NCBI GenBank assembly: GCA_001775255.1
Contig: MFCJ01000108.1
Location: forward strand, 1,745-17,399
Source of the DNA: Candidatus Dadabacteria bacterium RIFCSPHIGHO2_12_FULL_53_21
Lineage (GTDB): Bacteria > Desulfobacterota_D > UBA1144 > Nemesobacterales > UBA2774
Direction: 5' to 3'
Length of the DNA stretch: 15,655 bases
Below are positions 7,154 through 14,178 of the stretch, one piece after another. Each line of letters starts with the position of its first letter. Within the stretch, counting starts at the first letter, position 1. The translations under genes were made by a program, and so were the position numbers. The notes beneath the pieces were generated by a model. It saw only the letters and a list, made by a program, of their open reading frames with translations. It made no database searches and was not told the origin of the DNA.

Positions 7154-7663
7154 TCATACGGTCGTTATCGGTATAGGGCTCGCCAGCAATTCGACCTGTC
7201 CGTTATTTACCCTTACCGGGTACTGATAGAGGCCTCTCGGCGGCGGCCCCGCGGCGACGGAACCGTCTTCGTAATATACCCCGCCGTGACAGGGGCACAT
7301 GAAGAGCTTCGCTCCCTCTATCCATCTTACCGGGCAGCCCAGGTGCGCGCAGTTAACGGAAAAAGCGATGAATTTATCCTCGCTCTCCCTCCTGAGCCAT
7401 GCCGCCGACTGCGCCGTCACGCCCGCCCACGGCAGCGGAGAAGTGTTCACGTAGTCGACCTTCACGTAGCCTCCTCCGACCTTGAAGCCCTCGAGCGCGC
7501 CCACCACCCTCCACTCGGGCTTGGGCTTCTTTATTATAGGGGCGAGTATCGAGCCCACTATAGGGATACCCACGAGTACCGCGGCTATGCTCCCTAAAGC
7601 TATGCTCACGTGCATGAAGAACTGTCTTCTTGTGCAGTCACCCGTTCCAGTCTTTTCGCTCAT
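7154..7663 (-). CDS. Rieske [2Fe-2S] protein of the bc complex, Tat-exported
   Basis: This protein carries electrons from quinol at the Qo site to the c-type haem. It has 169 residues. The N-terminus has a twin-arginine signal (TRRQFF, 11-16) followed by an uncleaved membrane anchor (about 18-44), as usual for Rieske proteins exported folded by the Tat system; a TatA/B-like gene is present at 14176-14451. Cluster ligands are Cys105 and His107 in CAHLGC (105-110) and Cys123 and His126 in CPCHGG (123-128). Cys110 and Cys125 can form the standard disulfide, and GPPPRGL (139-145) is the Pro loop. The ATG at 7663 lies within the 3' end of the upstream small membrane-protein gene (26-base overlap), with GGAG 12 bases ahead, so translational coupling is likely. 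Confidence 0.96.
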   Translation of the reverse strand: MSEKTGTGDCTRRQFFMHVSIALGSIAAVLVGIPIVGSILAPIIKKPKPEWRVVGALEGFKVGGGYVKVDYVNTSPLPWAGVTAQSAAWLRRESEDKFIAFSVNCAHLGCPVRWIEGAKLFMCPCHGGVYYEDGSVAAGPPPRGLYQYPVRVNNGQVELLASPIPITTV

Positions 7664-7985
7664 GTCTCATGTCTCCTATCCATCCTGCAAGCGCTCCTAT
7701 GAACAGCACGAACCCTATAAAGAAAATTATGACGATCGTACTCACGACTTCGTTGAAACCAACGGCGAGCCCCCAGAGCATGAACGTGATGCCGAGCGCC
7801 ATGATCGCGGGCCAGTAACCCGGTGAAGGCAGCTTTTCAGGAAGGGGTCTGTGCCAGCCGGGGGGGATGCCCCTCTTTAACGCCTCCGCCTCCATGGCCT
7901 GAAAATCGATTGTCCCGCCCGTAGTCCCGTAATCGACGGCGGGCGAAGCCGACCTCGGCGCCTGAAATTCGTTTCCCGTGCTCAT
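7638..7985 (-). CDS. Small two-helix membrane protein, cytochrome oxidase subunit IV-like
   Basis: This is a 115-residue protein with a polar, Pro/Gly-rich N-terminal half (1-55) and two membrane helices at about 58-77 and 81-104, closing with GWIGDMRHERKDW. This hairpin layout, and its place between the oxidase genes and the bc genes, suggest an accessory subunit IV of the caa3-type oxidase, or a small subunit bridging the two complexes. Sequence resemblance is weak, so the name rests mostly on topology and context. A strong ribosome site (GGAGGAG) precedes the ATG. Its 3' end overlaps the Rieske gene by 26 bases. Confidence 0.6.
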   Translation of the reverse strand: MSTGNEFQAPRSASPAVDYGTTGGTIDFQAMEAEALKRGIPPGWHRPLPEKLPSPGYWPAIMALGITFMLWGLAVGFNEVVSTIVIIFFIGFVLFIGALAGWIGDMRHERKDWNG

Positions 7986-8029
7986 TCCCTCTCCTCCGCC
8001 TCTTTATGTTTTAGTTCAGTCATCGACTA

Positions 8030-8878
8030 TTAATCCCTGACGTAAGAGCCCGCCTTTGCAATTGAGCCTTCCCCTGCGGGAATATTGACCGTATCGGGCT
8101 CGGGCGACGCGTACCACCTTGCGATCGTGACCATGCTAGCGGCCAGGTATATGAGGCATCCGGGCACCCACATCGTGAGGCCGCCTATCTGCTGGTCCAC
8201 CCCGGGCGTGATGCAGAGGTCGTTCCTTATATAAGACAGTATCCCCGCGGGGTCCGCCGGGTTTGCGTATGCGGGGTAAAGCCCCGCTCCGGCGAATGTG
8301 ATGAGCATGCCGAGTATGGTGCAGCCGAGGCAGGCAGAGGCCAGATACAGCGTGGCCGCGAGGGGCGCGAGCCTCCCGCTTTTGACCGGGGCGAAAACCG
8401 GCCACCAGAATATTACGCCCGTCAACACGAAGCTTATTTGCTGCGCGATGTAAAGGTTTTCGTTCTTCATTACGGTATCGTGGAGCGACGGCATGTGCCA
8501 GACCCACATCGAGCCCACGCCGAGGAGCCATGCCGGTATGGGGTTCCCGAGGAATTTCATCACTCCGCCCGCTATAGGCAGGGCCAGCGCTTTTTCCGCA
8601 GCTTTTTCCGGTATCCCCGAGAGGAGCATGAGAGGTATTACGAGGAGGAGTAGTATGTGCTGGACCATGTGGGCGCTGAACAGGTAATTCCGCCCGAGGT
8701 AGTCGAGCGGGGACACGAGGGCCAAAACCATGAGGAATATCCCCGAAGCGAACAGCAGGGACTTCCCGTTAAGACGGGACCCGGGCAGGGCCGCGTAAGA
8801 CGCGATCAGCGCCAGCGCGAATATAACCGCCCAGGGCTCGAACGACCATGCCGTGCCTAAAAAATGTAGTACGCTCAT
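8030..8878 (-). CDS. ctaG: CtaG-like (caa3-type) cytochrome c oxidase assembly protein
   Basis: This is a 282-residue polytopic membrane protein with about seven helices. Family hallmarks are SPLDYLGRNYLFSAHMVQHI (about 56-75), a following LLLLVIPLMLLSGIP, a WVWHMPSLHD segment (about 125-133), and QQISFVLTGVIFWWPVF with a long loop. These fit the CtaG_caa3 family, which helps build the CuB centre of caa3 oxidases in Bacillus and is unrelated to the CtaG/Cox11 copper chaperone of proteobacteria. His and Met residues in the helices could bind copper (inference). It lies 34 bases downstream of COX3 and 44 bases upstream of the subunit IV-like gene, inside the oxidase operon. GGGAGAGGGCGG before the ATG is a plausible ribosome site. 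Confidence 0.9.
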   Translation of the reverse strand: MSVLHFLGTAWSFEPWAVIFALALIASYAALPGSRLNGKSLLFASGIFLMVLALVSPLDYLGRNYLFSAHMVQHILLLLVIPLMLLSGIPEKAAEKALALPIAGGVMKFLGNPIPAWLLGVGSMWVWHMPSLHDTVMKNENLYIAQQISFVLTGVIFWWPVFAPVKSGRLAPLAATLYLASACLGCTILGMLITFAGAGLYPAYANPADPAGILSYIRNDLCITPGVDQQIGGLTMWVPGCLIYLAASMVTIARWYASPEPDTVNIPAGEGSIAKAGSYVRD

Positions 8879-8912
8879 ACCGCCCTCTCCCGAATATTTG
8901 ATATATAAAAGT

Positions 8913-9464
8913 TCATAAGAACGCCCATAGATATATCACGGAAAATACTACAACCCACACACCGTCGACGAAGTGCCAGTAAAGCGAGATGCACTCGACG
9001 GCGTCTGATTTCGGCCCTTTGAAGTCCCCCGCGAGCGCGAGCCCCAGGAGGAGCGAAAGCATAATCAGGCCCACGCATACGTGAAAACCGTGGAACCCCG
9101 TGAGCGTGAAGAAAGTCGTGCCGAATACGTTCCGGCTGATCGTTATGTTCTTGTCCAAGAGGCCGCTCCATTCGAGGCCCTGCCCGAATATGAAGACCGC
9201 GCCGAGAACGATCGTCGCCAGTATCCAGACCTTGAGCATGAAGTGGTTCTTGTTTCTCAGGCTTTTACCCGCGAGCCAAATAGTGAAGCTGCTCGCGAAA
9301 AGAAAGAGGCTGAATATGCCCGTTACGACCGGGTTCAAGCTGTTTACAGCCGTAGGGCCGTCGGTCACGGAGCCGTGGAAGTTTACGTAAGCGAGTATGA
9401 GCATCAGAAAGAAAATAGATTCCGAGGCTATGAAAAAACCGACGAGCATTCTGTTATTCGCCAT
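8913..9464 (-). CDS. Cytochrome c oxidase subunit III, short five-helix form
   Basis: COX3 stabilises the catalytic core of the haem-copper oxidase. I start it at ATG 9464 (183 residues, MANNRMLVGF) because AGGAG lies eight bases upstream and the reading fits the family. A longer frame starting at 9614 would be inside the COX1 gene. Five helices are visible, with the conserved Glu in GFFIASESIFF (10-20), the HGFHVCVGLIML helix and the closing YWHFVDGVWVVVFSVIYL motif. The two N-terminal helices of seven-helix COX3 are missing, as is common in caa3-type oxidases. It starts 11 bases after the COX1 stop and is followed, after 34 bases, by ctaG. Confidence 0.95.
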   Translation of the reverse strand: MANNRMLVGFFIASESIFFLMLILAYVNFHGSVTDGPTAVNSLNPVVTGIFSLFLFASSFTIWLAGKSLRNKNHFMLKVWILATIVLGAVFIFGQGLEWSGLLDKNITISRNVFGTTFFTLTGFHGFHVCVGLIMLSLLLGLALAGDFKGPKSDAVECISLYWHFVDGVWVVVFSVIYLWAFL

Positions 9465-9475
9465 CCATACTTCTC

Positions 9476-11146
9476 CTAAACGGTTTTCGCACCCGGTTCG
9501 TCCGGCATATCGGGGTGGGCCAGGTCCCAGAGCGGACGCCTGCCCCTTACGGGCGGGACTAGCTCGAAATTCTCTACCGCCGGCGGCGATGTGGTCGCCC
9601 ATTCGAGCGTCCACGCGTTCCAGGGGTTATCCCCGGCGGGCCTGCCGTGTCTCAGGCTTACCAGGATGTTCCACACAAAGATTAAGACGGACAGCCCCAG
9701 AATCATCGCCCCTATAGTGGATATGAGGTTCATCGAACCCCAGTAAGGCATGTCGTAGTACGTATACGTGCGCCTGGGCATGCCCATGACTCCCAGGAAA
9801 TGCTGTATGAAGAACGTCATGTTGAATCCGATGACAGTGAGCCAGAAGTGCCATTTGCCGAGGGTCTCCGAGAGCATCCGTCCCGTGAACTTGGGGAACC
9901 AGTAATACACGCCCGCGAATATGGCGAAGACAGAACCGCCGAAGATGGCGTAATGGAAATGAGCGACTATGAAGTAGCTGTCCGTCACGACCCAGTCTAT
10001 GGGCACGGATGCGATAGCGACACCCGTGAGCCCGCCCACGACGAACTCTATTATGAACGCCGTCCCGAAGAGCATCGGGGTTGCGAAATTTATCCTGCCG
10101 CCCCACATAGTCGCCACCCAGTTGAGCACCTTTACCCCGGTCGGTATGGCGATAAGCATGCTCGCCAGCGAGAAATACGCGTTCGCGGCGTTCCCGAGAC
10201 CTACGGCGAACATGTGGTGCGCCCATACGCCCAGGCTGAGGAGCCCTATAGCCACAGTTGACGCGGCGACGAACTCGTAGCCGTAAATGGGTTTCCTCGA
10301 GAATACCGGGATGACCTCCGATATGATTCCGAAGGCCGGGAGTATCAGTATGTAGACCTCGGGGTGGCCGAACCCCCAGAAGAAGTGCTGCCAGAGTATG
10401 GCCGAGCCGCCGTGCGCGGGCGTGAAGAAGGTCGCGCCCAGGATGCTGTCGAGGAGCATCATGGCGAAAGCGGCCGTGATTATCGGTATCACGAAAACGA
10501 GTAGGAGCGACGTGACGAGCATCATCCACACGAATAGCGGTATCCTCCGCATCGTCATTCCCGGGGTCCTCATCGTCAGTATCGTAACGACGTTGTTGAG
10601 CCCCGAGGCCACGGAGCCTATTCCCGATGCGAGGAGTCCGAGCGCCCAGTATGTGGGTCCCTTATTGAGGGAGAAAGGCTTCTCGCTTAACGGGGCGTAC
10701 GCGAACCAGCCGACGTCGGGGGCGCCGCTCTGCGTGAAAAAGCTGTAGTAAAGAAGAATGCCGCCAAAGAAAAAGAGCCAGAAGCTCAGCGCGTTAAGGC
10801 GGGGGAAAGCCATGTCGCGGGCGCCTATCATGAGGGGGAGGAGGTAAACGCCCACCCCGATGAGAAACGGCATGACGACGAAAAATATCATCGTGGTGCC
10901 GTGCATGGTGAAGAGCTGGTTATATAGCTCGGGCGTGAGGAAATCGTTTCCTGGATGAGCGAGCTGTACCCGTATAAGGAGCGCTTCGAGGCCGCCCAGA
11001 AGGAAATAGATGAGGGTTATGATGAGGTACATGATCCCTATCTGCTTGTGGTCTATGGAAGAGACCCAGCTGAGGAGGCCGTTATTCGCCTTGAGCGAGG
11101 GCAGGGGTACGGCGTTCTCCGGCACGAGAGGGATTCTACTGCTCAT
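9476..11146 (-). CDS. ctaD: Cytochrome c oxidase subunit I (haem-copper catalytic subunit, A-type)
   Basis: This proton-pumping O2-reducing subunit has 556 residues and twelve helices. Metal ligands are complete: His82 (MHGTTM) and His398 for haem a, His396 (VAHFHYA) for haem a3, and His261, His310 and His311 for CuB. Tyr265 in GHPEVY is the cross-linked tyrosine. The D-pathway residues Asp111 and Asn118 (RDMAFPRLN) and Glu263 (GHPE) and the K-pathway Lys339 (PTGVKVLNW) are all present, so it is an A1-type pumping oxidase and not a truncated or B/C-type enzyme. The gene overlaps COX2 by 11 bases (ATG 11146 inside the COX2 tail, where GGAGG provides the ribosome site) and sits upstream of COX3. 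Gene symbol follows the caa3 nomenclature. Confidence 0.98.
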   Translation of the reverse strand: MSSRIPLVPENAVPLPSLKANNGLLSWVSSIDHKQIGIMYLIITLIYFLLGGLEALLIRVQLAHPGNDFLTPELYNQLFTMHGTTMIFFVVMPFLIGVGVYLLPLMIGARDMAFPRLNALSFWLFFFGGILLYYSFFTQSGAPDVGWFAYAPLSEKPFSLNKGPTYWALGLLASGIGSVASGLNNVVTILTMRTPGMTMRRIPLFVWMMLVTSLLLVFVIPIITAAFAMMLLDSILGATFFTPAHGGSAILWQHFFWGFGHPEVYILILPAFGIISEVIPVFSRKPIYGYEFVAASTVAIGLLSLGVWAHHMFAVGLGNAANAYFSLASMLIAIPTGVKVLNWVATMWGGRINFATPMLFGTAFIIEFVVGGLTGVAIASVPIDWVVTDSYFIVAHFHYAIFGGSVFAIFAGVYYWFPKFTGRMLSETLGKWHFWLTVIGFNMTFFIQHFLGVMGMPRRTYTYYDMPYWGSMNLISTIGAMILGLSVLIFVWNILVSLRHGRPAGDNPWNAWTLEWATTSPPAVENFELVPPVRGRRPLWDLAHPDMPDEPGAKTV

Positions 11147-12080
11147 CCAGCGCCTCCAGGTATGCGACTATGGATTTCACTTCCGAATCCGAGAGCTTCA
11201 TGTTGGGCATGAAAGCCCCCTGTTTATACCTCTGGGGGTTGGCGAGCCATTTGGCCAGGTTCTCGGGCGTATTCGTGAGCACCCCCGCGCCTATGGTATC
11301 GCGGTCGGCGAGATGGGTTAGGTCTGGCCCGACCCTCGCTGCCGCAGCCGTCCCGCGTATCGTATGACAGTTCATGCAGGCCATCGTCTGGAAGAGATTC
11401 GCACCCTCCCCGGCTATACCGCCGGTCGGAGTGCGGGGTATGGCGAGCTGCCCGTCAAGCCATTTCTTGAATTCCGCCTCCGGCTCCGCGACGACGCGTA
11501 TGCGCATGTTGGCGTGCTGGTCTCCGCAGAACTCGGCGCAGGCGCCCAGGTATACTCCGGGCTTTCCGGCCACAAGCCAGATGTAGTTGGGGTGTCCCGG
11601 GACGAGGTCTATTTTTCTCCCCAGCTCGGGCACCCAGAAGTCGTGTATCACGTCTATGGATTCGAGTCGGACGAGCATTTTTTCCCCGGCTGGTATGTGT
11701 ATCTCGTTGGAGGTCGATACCCCTGAAGACGGATACCGTATCTCCCACCACCACTGATGACCTATAATGACCAGGTCCGGGTCCCTGTCCCCGGCCGGGG
11801 GGTCTACTTCTTTCATAGTGCTGCACGTGAGAAGGAAAAGCACGGCGACCATCGCTATCGGTATCACCGTCCAGACTATTTCGAGCTTTATGTTGCCGAA
11901 ATTCTGATAGGGCTCGCCGTCGTCGCCCGGCTTCTTTCTGTATCTGATTATTATGTACGCGACTGCGATGACAATGATGCCGAGTATCACCAGGCATAAG
12001 GCGATCGTATAGTACGTTAAACCGGCCATTGCCTCCATTTCGGGTGAGCTGGGATTAAAGAGGCCGCCAAGGTTTTCCAT
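11136..12080 (-). CDS. ctaC: Cytochrome c oxidase subunit II with fused C-terminal cytochrome c (caa3-type)
   Basis: This subunit takes electrons into the oxidase. It has 314 residues. Two helices are at about 22-46 and 68-87. The CuA domain follows, with the aromatic patch GHQWWWEI (107-114) and ligands His146, Cys181, Glu183 (backbone), Cys185, His189 and Met192 in CAEFCGDQHANM (181-192). A C-terminal cytochrome c domain begins near 222, with CMNCH (235-239) and a Met ligand at 291 or 294 (FMPNM). This places the oxidase in the caa3 class, in which haem c is built in and a soluble cytochrome c may be unnecessary. It is the first gene of the respiratory operon. The ribosome site before ATG 12080 is not obvious. 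A perfect sigma70 promoter lies about 55 bases upstream. Confidence 0.97.
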   Translation of the reverse strand: MENLGGLFNPSSPEMEAMAGLTYYTIALCLVILGIIVIAVAYIIIRYRKKPGDDGEPYQNFGNIKLEIVWTVIPIAMVAVLFLLTCSTMKEVDPPAGDRDPDLVIIGHQWWWEIRYPSSGVSTSNEIHIPAGEKMLVRLESIDVIHDFWVPELGRKIDLVPGHPNYIWLVAGKPGVYLGACAEFCGDQHANMRIRVVAEPEAEFKKWLDGQLAIPRTPTGGIAGEGANLFQTMACMNCHTIRGTAAAARVGPDLTHLADRDTIGAGVLTNTPENLAKWLANPQRYKQGAFMPNMKLSDSEVKSIVAYLEALDEQ

Positions 12081-12134
12081 TGTGATTTATCTGAGCGAAG
12101 GATTTGAATCGATTGTTAACTCGAACCCTGAATC

Positions 12135-12164
12135 ATTATAATGACTTGCCGGCTTCGTTGTCAA
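12135..12164 (-). promoter_or_regulatory. Perfect-consensus sigma70 promoter of the caa3/bc operon
   Basis: On the minus strand TTGACA (12164-12159) and TATAAT (12140-12135) are separated by 18 bases; all 12 hexamer bases match consensus, which is rare. The start site is expected near 12128, giving a leader of about 48 bases before the COX2 ATG at 12080. The ribosome site in this leader is weak, so output could be limited at translation. Confidence 0.8.
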
Positions 12165-12183
12165 CACCTCTCACGAATACGGT

Positions 12184-12215
12184 CCGATATTCCGCCGATA
12201 TTTTGCGATATCCGG
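12184..12215. promoter_or_regulatory. Three helically phased CGATAT repeats in the divergent cox/Omp85 promoter region
   Basis: Near-tandem 11-base units CCGATATTCCG (12184-12194), CCGATATTTTG (12195-12205) and CGATATCCGG (12206-12215) place the core CGATAT at 12185, 12196 and 12206, about one helical turn apart (11 and 10 bases). They lie about 57-83 bases upstream of the expected cox start site, and also upstream of the candidate Omp85 promoter. This fits an activator or oligomeric regulator binding one face of the helix. No match to a named regulator site is claimed. Confidence 0.5.
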
Positions 12216-12235
12216 ATGCAATTTATGGTATTCTC

Positions 12236-12263
12236 TTGCATAATAGCGGCAGCTCGGCATAAT
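12236..12263 (+). promoter_or_regulatory. Candidate promoter for the Omp85/TamA-like gene
   Basis: TTGCAT (12236-12241) and CATAAT (12258-12263) are separated by 16 bases. The nonamer GCATAATAG occurs twice, at 12238 and 12257, so the region may have two alternative -10 elements. The -35 element is only half matched to consensus. The leader would be about 45 bases. Confidence 0.3.
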
Positions 12264-12315
12264 AGAAAATTGGTTTTTCTCGACTTCAACGGAAAGAGTT
12301 ACCTTTGCCCTCTAA

Positions 12316-14175
12316 ATGAAAAAATATATCTTTCTATCTTTTACATTCCTGTGCTTATACGTATCAATAATTCATGCTCCGGTCGTGACGTTCTGTCAGG
12401 AAAAAGATAAGGGAGCGCCGAGCGCCGAGAGCGAAGAAGCCGCCGAGCCGGCCGTCCGCATTTCCAAGATAAAAATAAAGGGGGCGAAAGTCCTCACCAA
12501 GCAGGATATAGAGCAGAGCATAGGGACTGGTTTTCCTTCCATCAAGTTCTGGGTGAAGAAGCCCGAGTTCAACGAAGAGGTCCTGAAAGACGATATGATC
12601 AGGATCAAGAGGCTTTATGCGAACCAGGGTTATTACGACGCCCAGGCCTCTTACGAGCTCAAGTTCAATAAAGACAACACGAGGGTCGGGATAACGATCA
12701 ATATAAAGGAGGGGGAGCCGGTGATACTCACTGAGCTCAGCCTCGAGTACGAGGGGGACCTGAGCGAGGACACTAAAAAAGAGATAGAGAAAGCCGCGCC
12801 GCTCAAGGTGGATAAGAATTTCTCCCCTAACGGATACCAGCAGACCAAGGGGGCGATCACGGAAATACTCTCCAACGAGGGCTACCCCAAGGCTGAAATA
12901 GAGGGCGAGGCGCTCGTGAACAGGAAGGAGAAATGGGCGAAGGCCACCTTCGTCGTCAAACCGGGCTCCATATACAGGTTCGGCGCAGTCGCAGTCGAGG
13001 GGAACGAGAAGGTGGAGAGCTATATCATTTCGAGGGAAGCGGTTTTCAAGCAGGGTGAAGAGTATTCATTGACCAAGATAAACGAAACGCAGGCCAATAT
13101 ATTCCAGCTGGGCCTGTTCAGGTCGGTCGTGATCGACCCCGTATACAACGAGGCGGAGAAGATCGCCGACATGAAAATAGTTGTAAAAGAAAGAAAACAG
13201 GGGTCGGTGAAGTTCGGTGTCGGTTTCGGTACCGAGGACAAGCTGAGGGGACAGGTGATATGGACAAAGAGAAATTTCTTCGGCGGCGGACGGAGGCTCG
13301 AAGTCGCGGGGAAAGCCTCTTTTATTACTCAGAGGCTCGAGACGAGCGTCATACAGCCGTATATATTGGGCAGGGATTCGAGTCTCACGGGCGCCATCAA
13401 TTTCCAGAGGGACGACGTCCCGAGCTTCGAGGGCGAAAGCTTCCTCACCACGGCCGAGCTCCAGAAGGACTTCGCTCAATACTATTCTTCCTTCGGTTCC
13501 TTTAACGTGCAGTTCTCAAAGGTCCAGAAGAGCGCGAGGAGGACCCCGGAAGAACAGAGCAGGGAGAACTTCTTCCTGACTTTCTTCAATACCGGGCTCG
13601 AGCGGGACACCACGGACAACATACTGAACCCCACCCGCGGCTGGGTCGTCTCTACGGGGCTCGAATCCTCGTTCCGGGCGCTGCTCTCGGACGTGAATTA
13701 TTTGAAGGGCACAGTCGAGCTGAGAGGGTATAAAAAATTATACAGGATGGTCCTGGCGAAGAAGATAACGATGGGAGTGATCCAGCCTTTCGGCAACACC
13801 GGCACGTTCGATATACCTATATTCAAGAGGTTCTTCGCGGGAGGCAGCACGAGCATGAGGGGCTTTCCTTTCCAGAAGCTCGGTCCGCTCAGCGACGGGG
13901 GAGACCCGCTCGGCGGTAATTCTCTCCTCGTGGGCAGCTTCGAGGTGAGGTATCCGATCTACGGGGAGTTCGGCGGGGTCGTGTTCTTCGACTACGGTAA
14001 CGTATTCGCCGACGAGTGGAGCTTCCCGCTCGGAGACATCAAGTACGCTCCCGGCGTGGGGCTCAGGTATGACACCATAATCGGCCCTGTAAGGTTCGAC
14101 GTGGGATACGCGCTCAACCCGGAACCCGGCATAAGGAGGGTTCAGTTCTTTATCAGTATAGGACAGGCGTTCTGA
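12316..14175 (+). CDS. Omp85-family outer-membrane assembly protein with three POTRA domains (TamA-like)
   Basis: This protein inserts beta-barrel proteins into the outer membrane. It has 619 residues. A signal peptide (about 1-28) is followed by a charged linker, then three POTRA domains: about 46-132 (VRISKIKIKGAKVLTKQDIE), 133-217, and 218-292 (YRFGAVAVEGNEKVESYIIS). The remaining 325 residues form the 16-strand barrel, with the Omp85 signature MRGF at 514-517 (GGSTSMRGFPF) and a C-terminal Phe. BamA normally has five POTRA domains and about 800 residues, so the length and count fit TamA or another BamA-like paralogue. The upstream ribosome site is weak. It is divergent from the oxidase operon and its TGA abuts the stop of the tat gene. 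Any TamB partner is outside the window. Confidence 0.9.
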   Translation: MKKYIFLSFTFLCLYVSIIHAPVVTFCQEKDKGAPSAESEEAAEPAVRISKIKIKGAKVLTKQDIEQSIGTGFPSIKFWVKKPEFNEEVLKDDMIRIKRLYANQGYYDAQASYELKFNKDNTRVGITINIKEGEPVILTELSLEYEGDLSEDTKKEIEKAAPLKVDKNFSPNGYQQTKGAITEILSNEGYPKAEIEGEALVNRKEKWAKATFVVKPGSIYRFGAVAVEGNEKVESYIISREAVFKQGEEYSLTKINETQANIFQLGLFRSVVIDPVYNEAEKIADMKIVVKERKQGSVKFGVGFGTEDKLRGQVIWTKRNFFGGGRRLEVAGKASFITQRLETSVIQPYILGRDSSLTGAINFQRDDVPSFEGESFLTTAELQKDFAQYYSSFGSFNVQFSKVQKSARRTPEEQSRENFFLTFFNTGLERDTTDNILNPTRGWVVSTGLESSFRALLSDVNYLKGTVELRGYKKLYRMVLAKKITMGVIQPFGNTGTFDIPIFKRFFAGGSTSMRGFPFQKLGPLSDGGDPLGGNSLLVGSFEVRYPIYGEFGGVVFFDYGNVFADEWSFPLGDIKYAPGVGLRYDTIIGPVRFDVGYALNPEPGIRRVQFFISIGQAF

Positions 14176-14178
14176 TCA
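14173..14178. other. TGATCA: back-to-back stop codons of convergent genes (Omp85 / tat)
   Basis: TGA at 14173-14175 ends the Omp85-like gene and the complementary TGA (14178-14176) ends the tat gene, with no base between them. This is the same junction as at 5701-5706, and both convergent junctions in the window have it. Confidence 0.95.

Noticed and set aside
9465..9614. N-terminal extension of COX3 to 9614
   Set aside because: The extra 50 residues lie inside the COX1 gene, are not membrane-like, and the ATG at 9464 has a good ribosome site.
10070..10100. Apparent loss of the K-pathway lysine in COX1 (RINFATPML)
   Set aside because: The K-pathway lysine is the one in PTGVKV (Lys339), which is present; the NFATP position is not the conserved lysine.
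9627..10529. 300-codon minus-strand frame inside COX1
   Set aside because: It lies in another frame of the same strand, inside a fully conserved COX1 gene, and its translation is low-quality Arg/His-rich sequence.
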